DNA of 64,000 nucleotides, from contig CM066989.1 of NCBI GenBank assembly GCA_033977485.1, positions 91,779,887 to 91,843,886 on the forward strand, in the 5' to 3' direction. Of this stretch, positions 47,931 to 58,235 are shown piece by piece. Within the stretch, counting starts at the first letter, position 1, and every line of letters begins with the position of its first letter. This stretch comes from Hydrangea macrophylla (Eukaryota; Streptophyta; Magnoliopsida; Cornales; Hydrangeaceae). The position numbers and the translations under genes are program-made. The notes beneath the pieces were generated by a model. It did no database searches, was not told the DNA's origin, and saw nothing but the letters and a program-made list of their open reading frames with translations.

Positions 47931-48018
47931 CCGTGGTAGTTATCATCGCCTTGGTCGCCGCGAACCTTGCCTCGAGAGAAAGACCGAGTTGATCATAGAA
48001 CTGCTAAAATTTGATTGT

Positions 48019-49562
48019 TCACATCAATGTATTTGATTGTTTGATGACGAGCTCTTCATTGTTAAATTCTGGTTCTGGCACCTCGTACATGGCAATTTCC
48101 TCGATTTCATCATAGTAGGACGCCATGGCGACGTGAGCCTTCCCGTGGTTAGGGAGCGGGTTTATCTCAATATTTTGAGAGTCGGATATTTCTAATTCTT
48201 TGTTCAAGATTTTTCTATGAAATAGGCGTCGTAAATACCAACAATCTCGTAGTGAGTGCCTCTTGGTGTGATGGTAAGGACAGAAATCATCACTGGTCAA
48301 CTCTTCGCGGCTCAGCGGGTTATCCACCCTAGGTACTTCGATGACCTTATCTGTAACCCATTTTTTGAAAATGGCCCTTACTTCCTTTAGCCCGCAAAGA
48401 AATTAGGGAGGTGGTTCCGTCCGATTCTTGCGTGGGGAAGATGCCCGCTCATTCCTTTTCCTCTTGTCATTCCCTTGTACCAGTGACGCGGTAGGGTTTC
48501 GATTGTATGAGCGACCGAGCGCCTGGGTTATGCCTTCTCGGATCAAGTTTTGTAGATTCCTTGCTTTCTCCATGAGGGCGGAGAAAGTCCTGATGTCAGC
48601 GTTAACGAGATTGATCTTGAAACGATGGTACATGCCATCGACGCAAATTCTTATGAGCTCTACTTTGGGAATGCTGTCGTGACAATCGATGGATCCTTCT
48701 CAGAAGCGCTTAATGTATACAAGGACATCTTCGTCTCTCCTTTGAATGATCTTGGTAAGGGAGAAGTGCGTTACACTTTCCTCCATCTGGAAAAACTTTT
48801 CATGAAAGTGTTGAACCATCGATTCCCAACTTGTGATGGTCCCATACGGGATGTTGATGTACCATGTATATGCCTTGTCGGTCAGGGACTTCAAAAATTC
48901 TTTCAAGGGCAAGCTATGATTCCCCCCATAGTTAGCTAGGGTCTCCACGAACTGGACGACATGTTCGTAGGAGTTTCCCTGCTTCCCATCAAATAGCCGA
49001 AAGACGGGGGGGACATAACCGCTAGGGTAGGGCATGGCAACAATTTCTGCCGAATAAGGAGGGCGAAAGTCGCAATAGAGCCCATGAAGCGTGTACGCTC
49101 CTGTAGGAGTAGGGTTTGCACCTCTTGTTGGATCCGTAGTGAGATGTCGATGGGCGTTGAGCTCTGCACCTGGTGCATTCGTGGTGGGGTCTGACTGGAA
49201 TTGGGAGTCGACCCCATAGGAGTTACTGGTGGGGCTTGCTCCTAATTCTCGCTGCTGATCTCGGGAGGCGGGCGGTGCCTTACTTCCGGTGGCGTGGCAT
49301 CCCTCGCTGTGGGAGTTTCTTTGTTGTGTAGGACTTCATTCTGCCGTGTGTTTCCCAACGACTCCAGAATGAGCTGTTGAGTGCGCTGCATGTCCTGATG
49401 AGCTTGGAGCATAGATGCCCGCATAGTTTCGAACGTTTTTATCAAAGTATCTAACGCGGGGTTTCCTGAAGTCTGAGCTAGATGGCTTTCGGCCACTCCT
49501 TTAGAAACAATATCTTCATTGGTTTCTCCAACAACCTTTCCGTTTTTCAAAATAGTCACCAT
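48019..49562 (-). pseudogene. Element D gag
   Basis: It starts MVTILKNGKVVGETNEDI at 49562, 20 bp after the primer site. The gag core (FRLFDGKQGNSYEHVVQFVE, FLKSLTDKAYTWYINIP, FHEKFFQMEESVTHFSLT) is at about 49000-48730 and a zinc-knuckle-like CPYHHTKRHSLRDC at about 48270. Stop near 49242 and frame changes near 49035 and 48700. Confidence 0.88.
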
Positions 49563-49581
49563 TGTTTCAAAGACGCTACTC

Positions 49582-49597
49582 CCTAGCAAAGTCGCCA
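49582..49597 (-). promoter_or_regulatory. Primer binding site of Tat element D
   Basis: On the - strand TGGCGACTTTGCTAGG follows the 5' LTR within a few bases. TGGCGACT-type sites are known from Tat/Ogre elements and are attributed to an arginine tRNA; that assignment is from memory and was not checked. Confidence 0.6.
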
Positions 49598-49600
49598 AAA

Positions 49601-50458
49601 TGTAGGTAGAGTTCTGGATATGGTGGGATAGAGTAAGAGAAATGAGTTCGTAAGAGAGTAGCAGCCTAGGAATCAGTAGTGTAGAGGAAGTCTCAAGAGG
49701 AAGTGGAGAAGAAGTAAAGTGAGGCAGACTAAGGGTCAATGAGTGGGGGAAGTGTTCTGAGAGAAACCTGTGTAATTAATGGTCGACCATGTATGTATGA
49801 AGGAATATTCACAGTCAGCTCATAAATACACAGATCCCAATGGAATAATATCTAAAATTCTCTCTGAGTGTGTCTCAGGAAAAAAATCATCAGTCACCTC
49901 TGAGGGTACTGTTCCTATTTATAGCAATTGGGACACGTGCCAAGGAATGTGCGCAGCTGATGTGGCTCATTCCTATTGAGACGTACCAAAATGCCACATG
50001 TCGTCCGGAGATGACACAAAGAATGTCCTCGCGGTAAACTAAAGAGTTATTTCAGATAGTCTCACTAACCTTTAGAAAGGCTTAAGAAGTGTATCGCGGA
50101 ATAGACCGTCGCGACCTTCCTAAGCGAGCTCTGCTCTTAAGCCAACCAAGCCACATAACCTGAGAGTTCCCGATAAGATAGAATAAGGTTCTACCGCGGC
50201 ATAGTCTGGGACGACCATGTTGCGGTCTAGTCCCATTGCGCCAAGACCTGCCCCCAATCGAGGTCTATCTGAGCCGAATATTACCATGGGTAGTTTACAT
50301 GATTCGTGGGGAAGTATCGTGGACTTGTCTTCATGGGCGCTCTGATGATGACTTTTGGGGTTCCGATCTTATCTTTTAGGCGCTGCATGTAGTATTCTTT
50401 GAGTGATAGATGGACATGTGTCAGTCGTGGATACGTTTGTCAGATAGTGATACCCACA
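49601..50458 (-). repeat. 5' LTR of Tat element D
   Basis: 858 bp, highly similar to 37368-38224, ending ACCCACA next to the target duplicate AACTT. Confidence 0.92.
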
Positions 50459-50509
50459 AACTTTTTTGTAGTTACTTATGATAAAGGAGTATTATGAACT
50501 TCTTTGTAG

Positions 50510-50772
50510 GTTGCCTCTGATAAAGGACTTTTCTCTCTGGTGGTAAATCTGCAAGTAAGTTTCTTTTATTGCTGATTTTTGAACCTGATGTGTGTGGAGG
50601 CTTGGAGAGAAATAACGCTGTCTTCCTGAAGGTACCTGCTTTGACACACTACAGTATGGTTTTCTATTTTGTAACAAAATATTTGGTACCGGGATCTCTC
50701 TTCCAACGATTCGTTGATGGTGATGACGAGTTTCGTAATAGTAGACTGAAGCTCATCCCTTCGGTTCCCAAG
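50510..50772 (+). pseudogene. EDR2-like exons: EDR2_C (DUF1336) domain, continued (2 exons)
   Basis: Exon 50510-50554 (VASDKGLFSLVVNLQ; acceptor TTTGTAG, donor GTAAGT) and exon 50632-50772 (VPALTHYSMVFYFVTKYLVPG, FQRFVDGDDEFRNSRLKLI, SVPK; donor GTATTT). They continue the protein left at 12436 in phase. The ALT triplet replaces the usual GST before HYSMVFYF. The next expected exon (GSWIVRQSVG type) is not found in the remaining 13 kb. Confidence 0.93.
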
Positions 50773-50973
50773 GTATTTGTCTCAATTTTAAAATGTGTGA
50801 ATAATGATTAGTCTGTGTGGTAGGACTATGAAGGTTGAATCGTATCATTCTTTTATAATCTGTTAGTTCACGGCAATGGGTGAAGAGGAGAAAAGAAAAG
50901 AAATGCTGTTTGTCCAAAGAAGTAAACCTTCGATTAATATTTTTTTTTTGGTCATTCTCAAGAACTATTTCTT

Positions 50974-51194
50974 TTGGTGTTACATTCTTATCCTGAAATA
51001 ATGAATTGGGTTCGCATAGGCATTTCCAATTTTATTTCCTTTAAAATTCCGTGTGATTATTCTACCTGCTACTTTTATACGCTCTTGGTTTTACATTCTT
51101 ATCCAAAAATAGTGAATTCATTTCATTTAGGCATTTCCAAATTTTTTTTCTTGAAAAGTCCATGTGATTATTTTCCAGCAGCTTTTACACGCTC
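50974..51194. repeat. Tandem duplication of about 110 bp in EDR2 intron
   Basis: Unit 1 is 50974-51084 and unit 2 is 51085-51194. Shared landmarks: TTACATTCTTATCC, AGGCATTTCCAA, TGTGATTATT and the closing ACGCTC. The units have diverged by substitutions and small indels. Confidence 0.8.
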
Positions 51195-51464
51195 ATATTC
51201 ATACACGGAGCATTTGGAACTTTATGGAGACTAGGTTAGTTCCGCTCGCTTTCGGAACTTCAAAATTTTTTTTTATTCAAAGAATAATGCTAGTGATAAA
51301 TCGGGGGTATGAAATCAGGCGTATTAATTGCAGACTTGTGGAGACAATTTACTGATTATGTGATTCGTATTTCTTTAGTATAATATGTATATATATGCAT
51401 TCATGTTATTGACGATATCATCATATTGAGTCTAATTGGTATCTAGGTTCTCGTAGATTCACTA

Positions 51465-51562
51465 ACGGGCAAACTCAGAGCACGAGACTCCTGCCACAGC
51501 GGGATCTTGGGAGGGTTTGATGTATACAACCTTATCTTTGTATGCAGAGAGGCTGTTTCTCT
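51465..51562 (-). mobile_element. SINE fragment (Au/TS-like)
   Basis: Flanked by a perfect 11-bp duplication TAGATTCACTA (51454-51464 and 51563-51573). On the - strand it reads AACAGCCTCTCTGCATAC, then TAAGGTTGTATACATC, ACCCTCCCAAGATCC and a GTGGGA-like segment, the layout of the 3' body of plant Au/TS SINEs. The tRNA-like head is missing, so it is 5'-truncated. Confidence 0.65.
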
Positions 51563-51573
51563 TAGATTCACTA

Positions 51574-52395
51574 TGTAATTATATTTATGAACTAGTGATT
51601 GGTCTAATGACTTGTCACTAATAAGTAATAAGAAGCAAACACAGCGATTTTATTCTCTAGTTGGACTCGATGGTCTTAACCCAACCATCCTAATACGTTC
51701 TTAAAGGGTGTTGGCTGTAGTTGGACTGAATGGGTGGGATTCAGGATAGCCCAACCTAATATAGCCTTATGAATCACTACTTGGATACTCCTAGTCCTAG
51801 ATGTTTATCAAGCCTTGTCTGGACTTAGTGTCAGCCATGCAGTTGAATGATACCAATGGAAATTGTAAAAGTTATGTATATATCATTGTTCAAAGCCACT
51901 GTAGTGGACTCCATCTCGGACGCCCCTAGACGACTTGATCACAACCTAATATTGGGCGATCTAGATTTAAGGCAAAAAAATATCTGAAAAAAATTGAAAA
52001 TTTCAAAAAAAAACAAGAATAACAAAAATAGGTCAAATATGTAATCTCAATACGTACCCTACTAAATATAATATTACATTAATATCCAATGCACACGTTG
52101 CCAATCCAGTGTTGGATAAGATACATCACATAAATGTCCCCAGACTTGTTGTTTGGACATAACTAGGGGTGTGTTTCGGATGGAACGGATTAGAAATGAC
52201 TGTTTCAGAATTTTCATATTGTGTTCCGATTCTGAATTTTCAGAATTGGAATTTTTCGGATATTTTCGGAGTTTTTCAGAATTTTCATTAAAAGAATCAA
52301 AATCACCATATCATTGTTTCAAATTTTGATATTTGATTTTTTGTAAATTGAATTTTAGGACAAAGGTTTTTAAAATTACATTCAAACCCCCATTT
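51574..52395. other. EDR2 intron, no gene seen
   Basis: Non-coding. At 52170-52290 there is a low-complexity series of TTTCGGA / TTTCAGAATT variants. No exon or clear element. Confidence 0.6.
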
Positions 52396-52552
52396 TGATA
52401 GAGAATGTATATGTATACTATAAAAGTGAAGAAATAATATATTTGACTGATACTCAAAATGATTACAAGAGCCTAATATATATAGGCTTAGCTACAAGCT
52501 ACAATTTTACAATCTAACCGATGTGGGACACTATAACATTACACTTTTTACA
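52396..52552 (-). repeat. 3' LTR of Copia E (probable)
   Basis: On the - strand it would start TGTAAAAAGTG and end TTCTCTATCA, 157 bp, with GAGGGAGAGGAAAATAT as the polypurine tract. Contains CCCACATCGGTTAGAT and a TATATATATTAGG box-like motif. Without the partner LTR the limits are approximate. Confidence 0.6.
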
Positions 52553-52617
52553 ATATTTTCCTCTCCCTCAAGCAGGAGCATACATTATCATATGCACCAA
52601 GCTTGTCACATATATAT

Positions 52618-54000
52618 TTAACCCGAGTCCCAACTAATTGCTTTTGTGAACAAATCGGCTAACTGATCCGCGGATTTCACGTGAACGGTATTGATTACTT
52701 TCTCTAGAAGCTTTTCTCGAACAAAATGACAATCAACCTCGATGTGTTTTGTCCTTTCATGGAATACTGGATTGGAGGCTATATGAACGGCAGCTTGATT
52801 GTCACAAAGTAAATTCATAGGACAAGACTGAGTAAACCCAAGCTCTTCTAGTAGATGCTTCATCCACACTAATTCACACGTAGTATGTGCCATAACCCTG
52901 TATTCAGACTCAACACTCGAGCTAGCAACTACTGTCTGCTTCTTGCTCTTCCAGGACACAATATTACCACCAACCAAAACACAGTATCCTGTAGTGAATC
53001 TCCTATCACCAGGAGATCCTACCCAATCAGCATCACTGTAGCTCTCAATCTGCATATGACCGCGATCCTGGTATAATAAACCACGGCCTGGAGCTCCTTT
53101 GAGATAGTTCAAAATACGCATCACTGCCTCCCAATGTGTGGTACGAGGAGAACTCATGAACTGGCTAATGACACTCACTGAAAAGGCAATGTCGTGTCTA
53201 GTAACAGTAAGATAATTAAGCTTACCAACCAGACGTCTTTACTGCTCAGGATCCTCCAATAACTCCCCTTGATCTGATAGTAACTTGGTGCTAGGATCCA
53301 TAGGAGACTCCACAGGTTTGGATACTAACATCCCTGATTCTGATAGGAGATCAAGTACATACTTCCTTTGAGATAGGCAAATCCCTTTACATGACCTAGC
53401 AACCTCATTACCCAAGAAATATCTAAGCTGCCCGAGGTCCTTGGTTTGAAATTTACTTTGCAGAAATAACTTTAACTCCAAAATACCCTTGGAATCATCT
53501 TCGGTAATAACAATGTCATCAACATACACAAGCAAGAAGATTTTACCTGCTATAGTATGTCGATAGAAGACTGAATGATTGACACCACATCTCTGGAGTC
53601 CAAATTCAGCAACTACATCACTGAACCTACCAAACCAGGCACGAGGAGACTGTTTCAGGCCATACAAAGATCTTCTTAATCTACATACCATATTCAACTC
53701 CCCCTGAGCAACAAACCCAGGTGGTTGCTCCATATAGACCTCTTCCAACAAAGTGCCATTAAGGAAGGCATTCTTGACATCAAGCTGATGTAATGGCCAG
53801 TGAAATATGGCAGCAAGAGAAATGAGGAGACAAACAGAGGTGATCTTAGCCACAGGAGAGAACGTCTTGGAATAGTCGAAGGCCATAAACCTGTGTATAG
53901 CCCTTGGCAACAAGGCGGGCTTTCAGGCGATCTATCGTACTGTCAGGATGCACTTTAATAGTATAAACCCAACGGCATCATACTACTATCTTGCTTGGAG
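52618..54000 (-). pseudogene. Copia E reverse transcriptase and RNase H
   Basis: The RT is at 53913-53239 ([61 protein letters not shown]) and the RNase H at 53178-52618 (DADWVGSPGDRRFTTGYC, KSKKQTVVASSSVESEY, CDNQAAVHIASNPVFHER, TKHIEVDCHFVREKL). The YVDD is intact. Frame breaks near 53920 and 53240. Confidence 0.9.
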
Positions 54001-54034
54001 GAAGAGGAACTAAGTCCCAAGTACCAGTATCTCG

Positions 54035-55692
54035 TTAGGCAGACATCTCATCTTCCATAGCCTGTCTCCATCCGGAGTGGGTAAGAGCCTCTGTAACAGT
54101 GTTAGGAACCGACATAGAAGACAAAGAGGTAACAAACAAAGAAAAAATAGGAGATAGACGATTATAAGAGATAAAGTTGGAAATAGGATGAGAAGTACAA
54201 GAGCGCTTACCCTTACGAAGAGCAATGGGAAGGTCAGATTCTGATGGAGGCGGATCTGAAGACGTGGAGGCGGTTGGCGGAGTAGCAGAATTCGGAATAG
54301 TCCGATGACGACGAGTGTATGTCTGCAAGTATGGGCGATCCAAGTAGGAGGAAACCTCTGGGGTAGGAAGGATAGGGGATGTGGGAGGTAATGCAAGAGG
54401 TAAGGAAAACATGAAATCAGGATCACTCATAGAGTGGGACTCTGATTAGTATGGAGTGGACTCAAAAAAGGTAACATCAGTTGACAAAGAAACGACGCAG
54501 GGTAGGGCTATAACAATGATAGCCTTTCTGAACATAAGAATACCCTAAGAAAACACACTTAATAGCACGTGGGTCTAACTTGTCAGTGCCCGGGGTAAGC
54601 TGATGGACAAAACAAACACAACCAAAAACACGTGGACTAACTGAAAATAAAGACTCAGTCGGAAATAATGTAGCATGAGGAGTGCACCCATCTAGAACAG
54701 AAGAGGGCATACGATTTATTAAATGATAGGCAGTAAGAACTGCATCCCCCCAGTAACATTTTGGAACCCTCATTTCAAACAACAAAGTGTGGGTGACTTC
54801 TAACAAGTGACGATTTTTTCTTTCAGCAACACCATTTTGTTGAGGTGTGTGCACACACGATGATTGGTGGAGCATCCCACATTTGCTCATGTAGGTGGTG
54901 AAAGGATGAGAGAAATATTCCTGTGCATTATCACTACGAAGAATCTGAATAGGAACATTTAATTGAGTTTTAACTTCATTACAAAACGCACAAAATATTG
55001 AAAATAACTCAGAACGATCTTTCATTAAATAAATCCACGTTATTCTGGAGAAATCATCAACAAAGCTAATAAAGTATCAATACCCCTTAATAGAGGTTAT
55101 ACGGTGTGGGCCCCAAACATCTGAATGTACTAATTGAAATGAACAAGACACTCTTTTATTGACTCTGGGAGCAAATTGGACACGGTTATGCTTCCCCAAC
55201 TAACACGACTCACACTCTAAAATAGACAAATGACTCAAACTAGGTACTAGCAGCTTCAAGTTGGCCAAGGAAGGATGTTAAAGGCGGCAATGAATCTGAT
55301 GAGGAGACACTGTAGCAGGACAAGCAGTGGGAGAAGTGGGTGGTGGAGATGAACCATCAAAATAGTAGAGACCATTGGATTTATGCCCTATGCCAATCAT
55401 CTTCCGACGCGTCAAATCCTGAATAAGAACAAAATCAAGCATTAAGATTCTTTGTCAACTTGCTAATAGAAATTAAATTAAAAGGAGACCGGGGTATGTA
55501 AAGAACAGAAGATAAGGACAAGGATGAAGACAATGAGACAGTCCCTATTCCTTCAACAGGAATAGAGGAACCATTAGCTAATGTAACCGGGGACAATGAG
55601 GATGATTTTTTAAGAGATGAAAACAGGGTCGATATACCTGTGAGATGATCAGTAGCTCCAGATTCAATTACCCAAGGAACAGAACGAGACAT
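54035..55692 (-). pseudogene. Copia E protease, integrase and linker
   Basis: The protease motif WVIESGATDHLTGI (about 55670) has E-S-G-A in place of the usual D-S-G-A, so the catalytic aspartate is missing. The integrase core follows at 55025-54477 (QILRSDNAQEYFSHPFTTY, TPQQNGVAERKNRHLLEVT, VFGCVCFVHQLTPGTDKLDP), then the proline/serine-rich linker to RT. Multiple stops between 55430 and 55030. Confidence 0.85.
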
Positions 55693-55746
55693 GAGACAAG
55701 CAATGGATGTACCTTTCTGAACAAGAAAAGTACTAGAAGAAGATGC

Positions 55747-56673
55747 CTACTGAGATGCCTGGAACTCTAGGAACTGAGTATACTCATCCCGAGAAACCAA
55801 AAAATGATCAGCCACAACTGGAATAGGAGGATGAGTATCACTAGAAGTAGTAACAGCAGCATTGGCAAACCGTGCAGGACGGCCAATAAGTTCCCAGCAA
55901 GTCTCCCGAGTATGACCATCCTTGTTATAATTATCACAATAACGTGTGGGGCCGCAACCATGGCCTCCTCGTCCACCACGATAACCCCCTCCATGACGAG
56001 GAGGACCACCACCCTGACCGACAGGATGCTGTGAAGCCTGAGTAACAAGGGCTGAATGATTGGTAATGGGAGGAGCAAGGGCAGAGGAATCACGAGAAGT
56101 GCTGCGAAGAACACGCTGATAGGTCTCAGCAAGGGAATGAAGGGAGACACCACCAAGAATCTGAGATCGAACTGGCTCAAACTCGGGCTTCAGACCGGCA
56201 AGAAATTTCATCACTGCCATTTGCTCCCGTTGTTCCTATTATTTCTTTGCATCAGTAGTAATAGGAATAACACCGTTCAGTTCTTCAACTAACCGTTTGA
56301 AGGAGGCAAAATACTCAGTAACTGAGAGATCACTTTGCTGTAACTGAAAATACTGAGAGGAGAGATCATACATCCGAGTGAGATCGCTGGAGAATAAGAG
56401 ATGAGCATAATCCCAAATATCCTTACAGGTGCCCAAGTGACCACACATATCCGCAACGTGTGGTTCCATAGAGTTCCAAAGGAGGGCAACAATTTGGGCA
56501 TCCATTTGTTTCCATGTCTTGATGGCCTTGTCGTTGGTGGTGGGAGAAGACTCGGCAAGGTGAGCATCGAAACCCAAGCCAGTAAGGGCAATGGTGATAG
56601 CCCTAGACCATTGAAGAAAGTTGGAACGATTCAACTTTCGGGTAGTGAGTTGTGGGAGAGCCTTAGACTCCAT
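55747..56673 (-). pseudogene. Copia E gag
   Basis: Start at 56673 (MESKALPQLTTRKLNRSNF). The copia gag core has LQWSRAITIALTGLGFDAHL, WNSMEPHVADMCG and YFASFKRLVEELNGV; after a stop near 56237 it continues MAVMKFLAGLKPEFEPVRSQ and a glycine-rich stretch with a zinc knuckle (CDNYNKDGHTRETCWE; the second cysteine of the usual CxxC is asparagine). Confidence 0.88.
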
Positions 56674-56769
56674 GAAGAATAAGAGAAAAAAAGAAAAATC
56701 AGATTGGGAGCAAAACAGATTGAGAAAGGACCAAATCGGAACAGATCTAGACAAACTAAAGGGCTGCCA

Positions 56770-56867
56770 ATGAACAGTAACTTTTGCGATGAACAGTAAC
56801 TTTCGAATTAACAGTAAATTCGATGAATAGTACCCTCAGATGAACAGTAACTTGCGATGAACAGTGA
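56770..56867 (-). repeat. Leader repeats of Copia E
   Basis: Five or six imperfect copies of GATGAACAGTAAC between gag and the junction with F, resembling the array in Copia C (34055-34140). Confidence 0.75.
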
Positions 56868-58224
56868 TGTTGTCAAAATCAAGATATAAAAGTATACTTT
56901 ACTTTTCTAAAGATTTGTAGTGTGGAAAATAAAGGTCGAACCCACAGAGATTGTTAACTTTTAATCCTTTAATTACTAAAATCTAATCTAGCTAGTTATA
57001 AGAAAATCGGGAGTTTGATTGGTTTAAAATTTGATTATTACTACTAATTAAACTATGAGGTAAACTATGAAATTTTAGAATAAAATCTAGAAGTAAATCT
57101 AAGTAAACTTGAATGCAAAATTTAAAGTTGATTTAAATATACGGAGATGAGACCTAGGATTACAATTCCGCCACTAACTATGCATTGGGGGTCTATACTT
57201 ACTAATCTAAGTTCTATGTTTGGATAGTTATGATCTATCGTAGCTACAAGCCCAATAGTATCGTCAAGAGAATATTGTTAGTTCAATCTAAGCATGATCC
57301 ATCTATGGTTCACATGAATTATCTACCTATAACTAGGGTGTAGCATAACTCATCTTTCGTAAGCATGGATTATAAAAGATGTAAACATCACAATCGCGTA
57401 AGCAATATTGTATGTAAATACTCCTCTCCATCACAGAAATCAAGGACTATTGAGTTCAATAAGCATAAGGAAAAATCTAAGACAAGAATAGATCCAAAAT
57501 ACTATTGATTATTAACATTAAAACTGATTATGTATAAATAATCCACCAACATACAGTCACTATCCCAAAACATAAAATCTTAGAGTAGAAGAGCATAGGA
57601 AATCCCCCTTTACATAGCTAGGGTTTCATTGAACCCTAGATTAGGAGTTTAGTTGCTCATGATGGTTGAAAGCATGAAGATGGAGTTGATGTAAGCCATT
57701 AAAAACCTTCAAGCTTGCTCTTCTCCTTCTCTTGCCTTCAAAGCCTTTTATGAATATATATGAATAGCTCTCTGGATGTGTGTAACCCTAAAAACTCATA
57801 AAATCTCCATATATATAGAGTTTACAAGGAATTTTTCAAGCCTTCCTATCCCGAAACTAACTAAAATAGCTATTATTTCTAATCCGGACGTCATTAAGCA
57901 GTCTCGTTTGCACAGGATTCTTCAGTAGAGCATATTACGCAACTCTGATTTTTGTACGGATCGCACGAGCGCGTAATTGGACAGGTCGCGAGCGCGGATC
58001 GCGCGAGCGGATTCCGGGATCTCGCGCGAGCGGGCCGCTCGCGCGAATGGCTTTTTCCAGCTTCTTTCTGCCTGCTTTTTCACCTTATTTAACCAGATCT
58101 CCTTGTTTTCTTCTAAAACCTGACAGAAAATAGAAAATAAAGTAAAACTTACACAAAAATAGGATAAAAATAGCTAACAAATGTGAATTAAGGCGTATAA
58201 TCAGGATTTGTTCTCTCCCGATCA
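56868..58224 (-). repeat. 3' LTR of Athila-like element F
   Basis: About 1,357 bp from TGTTGTCAAAATC (left, + strand) to CTCCCGATCA (right). It contains a GC-rich cluster of CGCGAGCG palindromic units (57965-58050). The single copy in the window means limits are inferred from TG/CA and the polypurine tract. Confidence 0.65.
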
Positions 58225-58235
58225 CACCCCCAAAC

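Larger units (their letters stand above)
37368..50458 (-). mobile_element. Ty3/gypsy Tat-lineage retrotransposon D
   Basis: 13,091 bp with LTRs of about 857 bp (37368-38224 and 49601-50458) and a perfect target duplication AACTT (37363-37367 and 50459-50463). Gag-pol runs on the - strand: gag, protease, RT, RNase H, a second archaeal-type RNase H, and integrase. The dual RNase H arrangement and the primer site TGGCGACTTTGCTAGG are features of the plant Tat (Ogre/Grande-like) lineage. Between integrase and 3' LTR it carries two + strand genes. Gag-pol has stops and frame changes. Confidence 0.93.
12437..50509 (+). other. Giant EDR2-like intron (38,073 bp) filled with nested transposons
   Basis: Bounded by donor GTAAGT (12437) and acceptor TTTGTAG (ends 50509). 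It holds Copia element A (12660-36533, with elements B, H1, H2 and C inside) and Tat element D (37368-50458). Subtracting A and D leaves about 1.1 kb of original intron (12437-12659, 36534-37367, 50464-50509). The reading continues cleanly from CAA at 12436 to GTT at 50510. Confidence 0.85.
950..50772 (+). pseudogene. EDR2L: EDR2-like gene (PH-START-DUF1336), partial and probably disabled
   Basis: Spliced segments translate to a protein closely resembling plant ENHANCED DISEASE RESISTANCE 2, a membrane/lipid-associated regulator with PH, START and EDR2_C (DUF1336) domains that limits cell death and salicylate-dependent defence in Arabidopsis (family knowledge). Exon segments: 950-1015, 1539-about 1653, 6110-6177, 6274-6390, 6853-6893, 6995-7096, 8538-8633, 9821-9885, 10001-10072, 10434-10589, 11228-11457, 11926-11965, 12072-12226, 12335-12436, 50510-50554, 50632-50772. 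Most junctions are AG/GT and phase-compatible. The first exons lie left of the window and the last EDR2_C exons are not found before 64000. Premature stops at 986-988, 1548-1550 and 7089-7091 and an extra base near 7032-7034 suggest a pseudogene; sequencing error is the alternative. Whether it is EDR2 or a paralogue cannot be decided here. Confidence 0.9.
52396..56867 (-). mobile_element. Copia retrotransposon E, cut at its 5' side by element F
   Basis: The 3' LTR is about 52396-52552, then a polypurine tract, pol and gag all on the - strand up to 56673, then a leader with GATGAACAGTAAC repeats that ends where element F begins (56868). The 5' LTR and primer site are not in the window, which fits F having inserted into the leader. 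The family differs from A, B and C. Confidence 0.85.
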
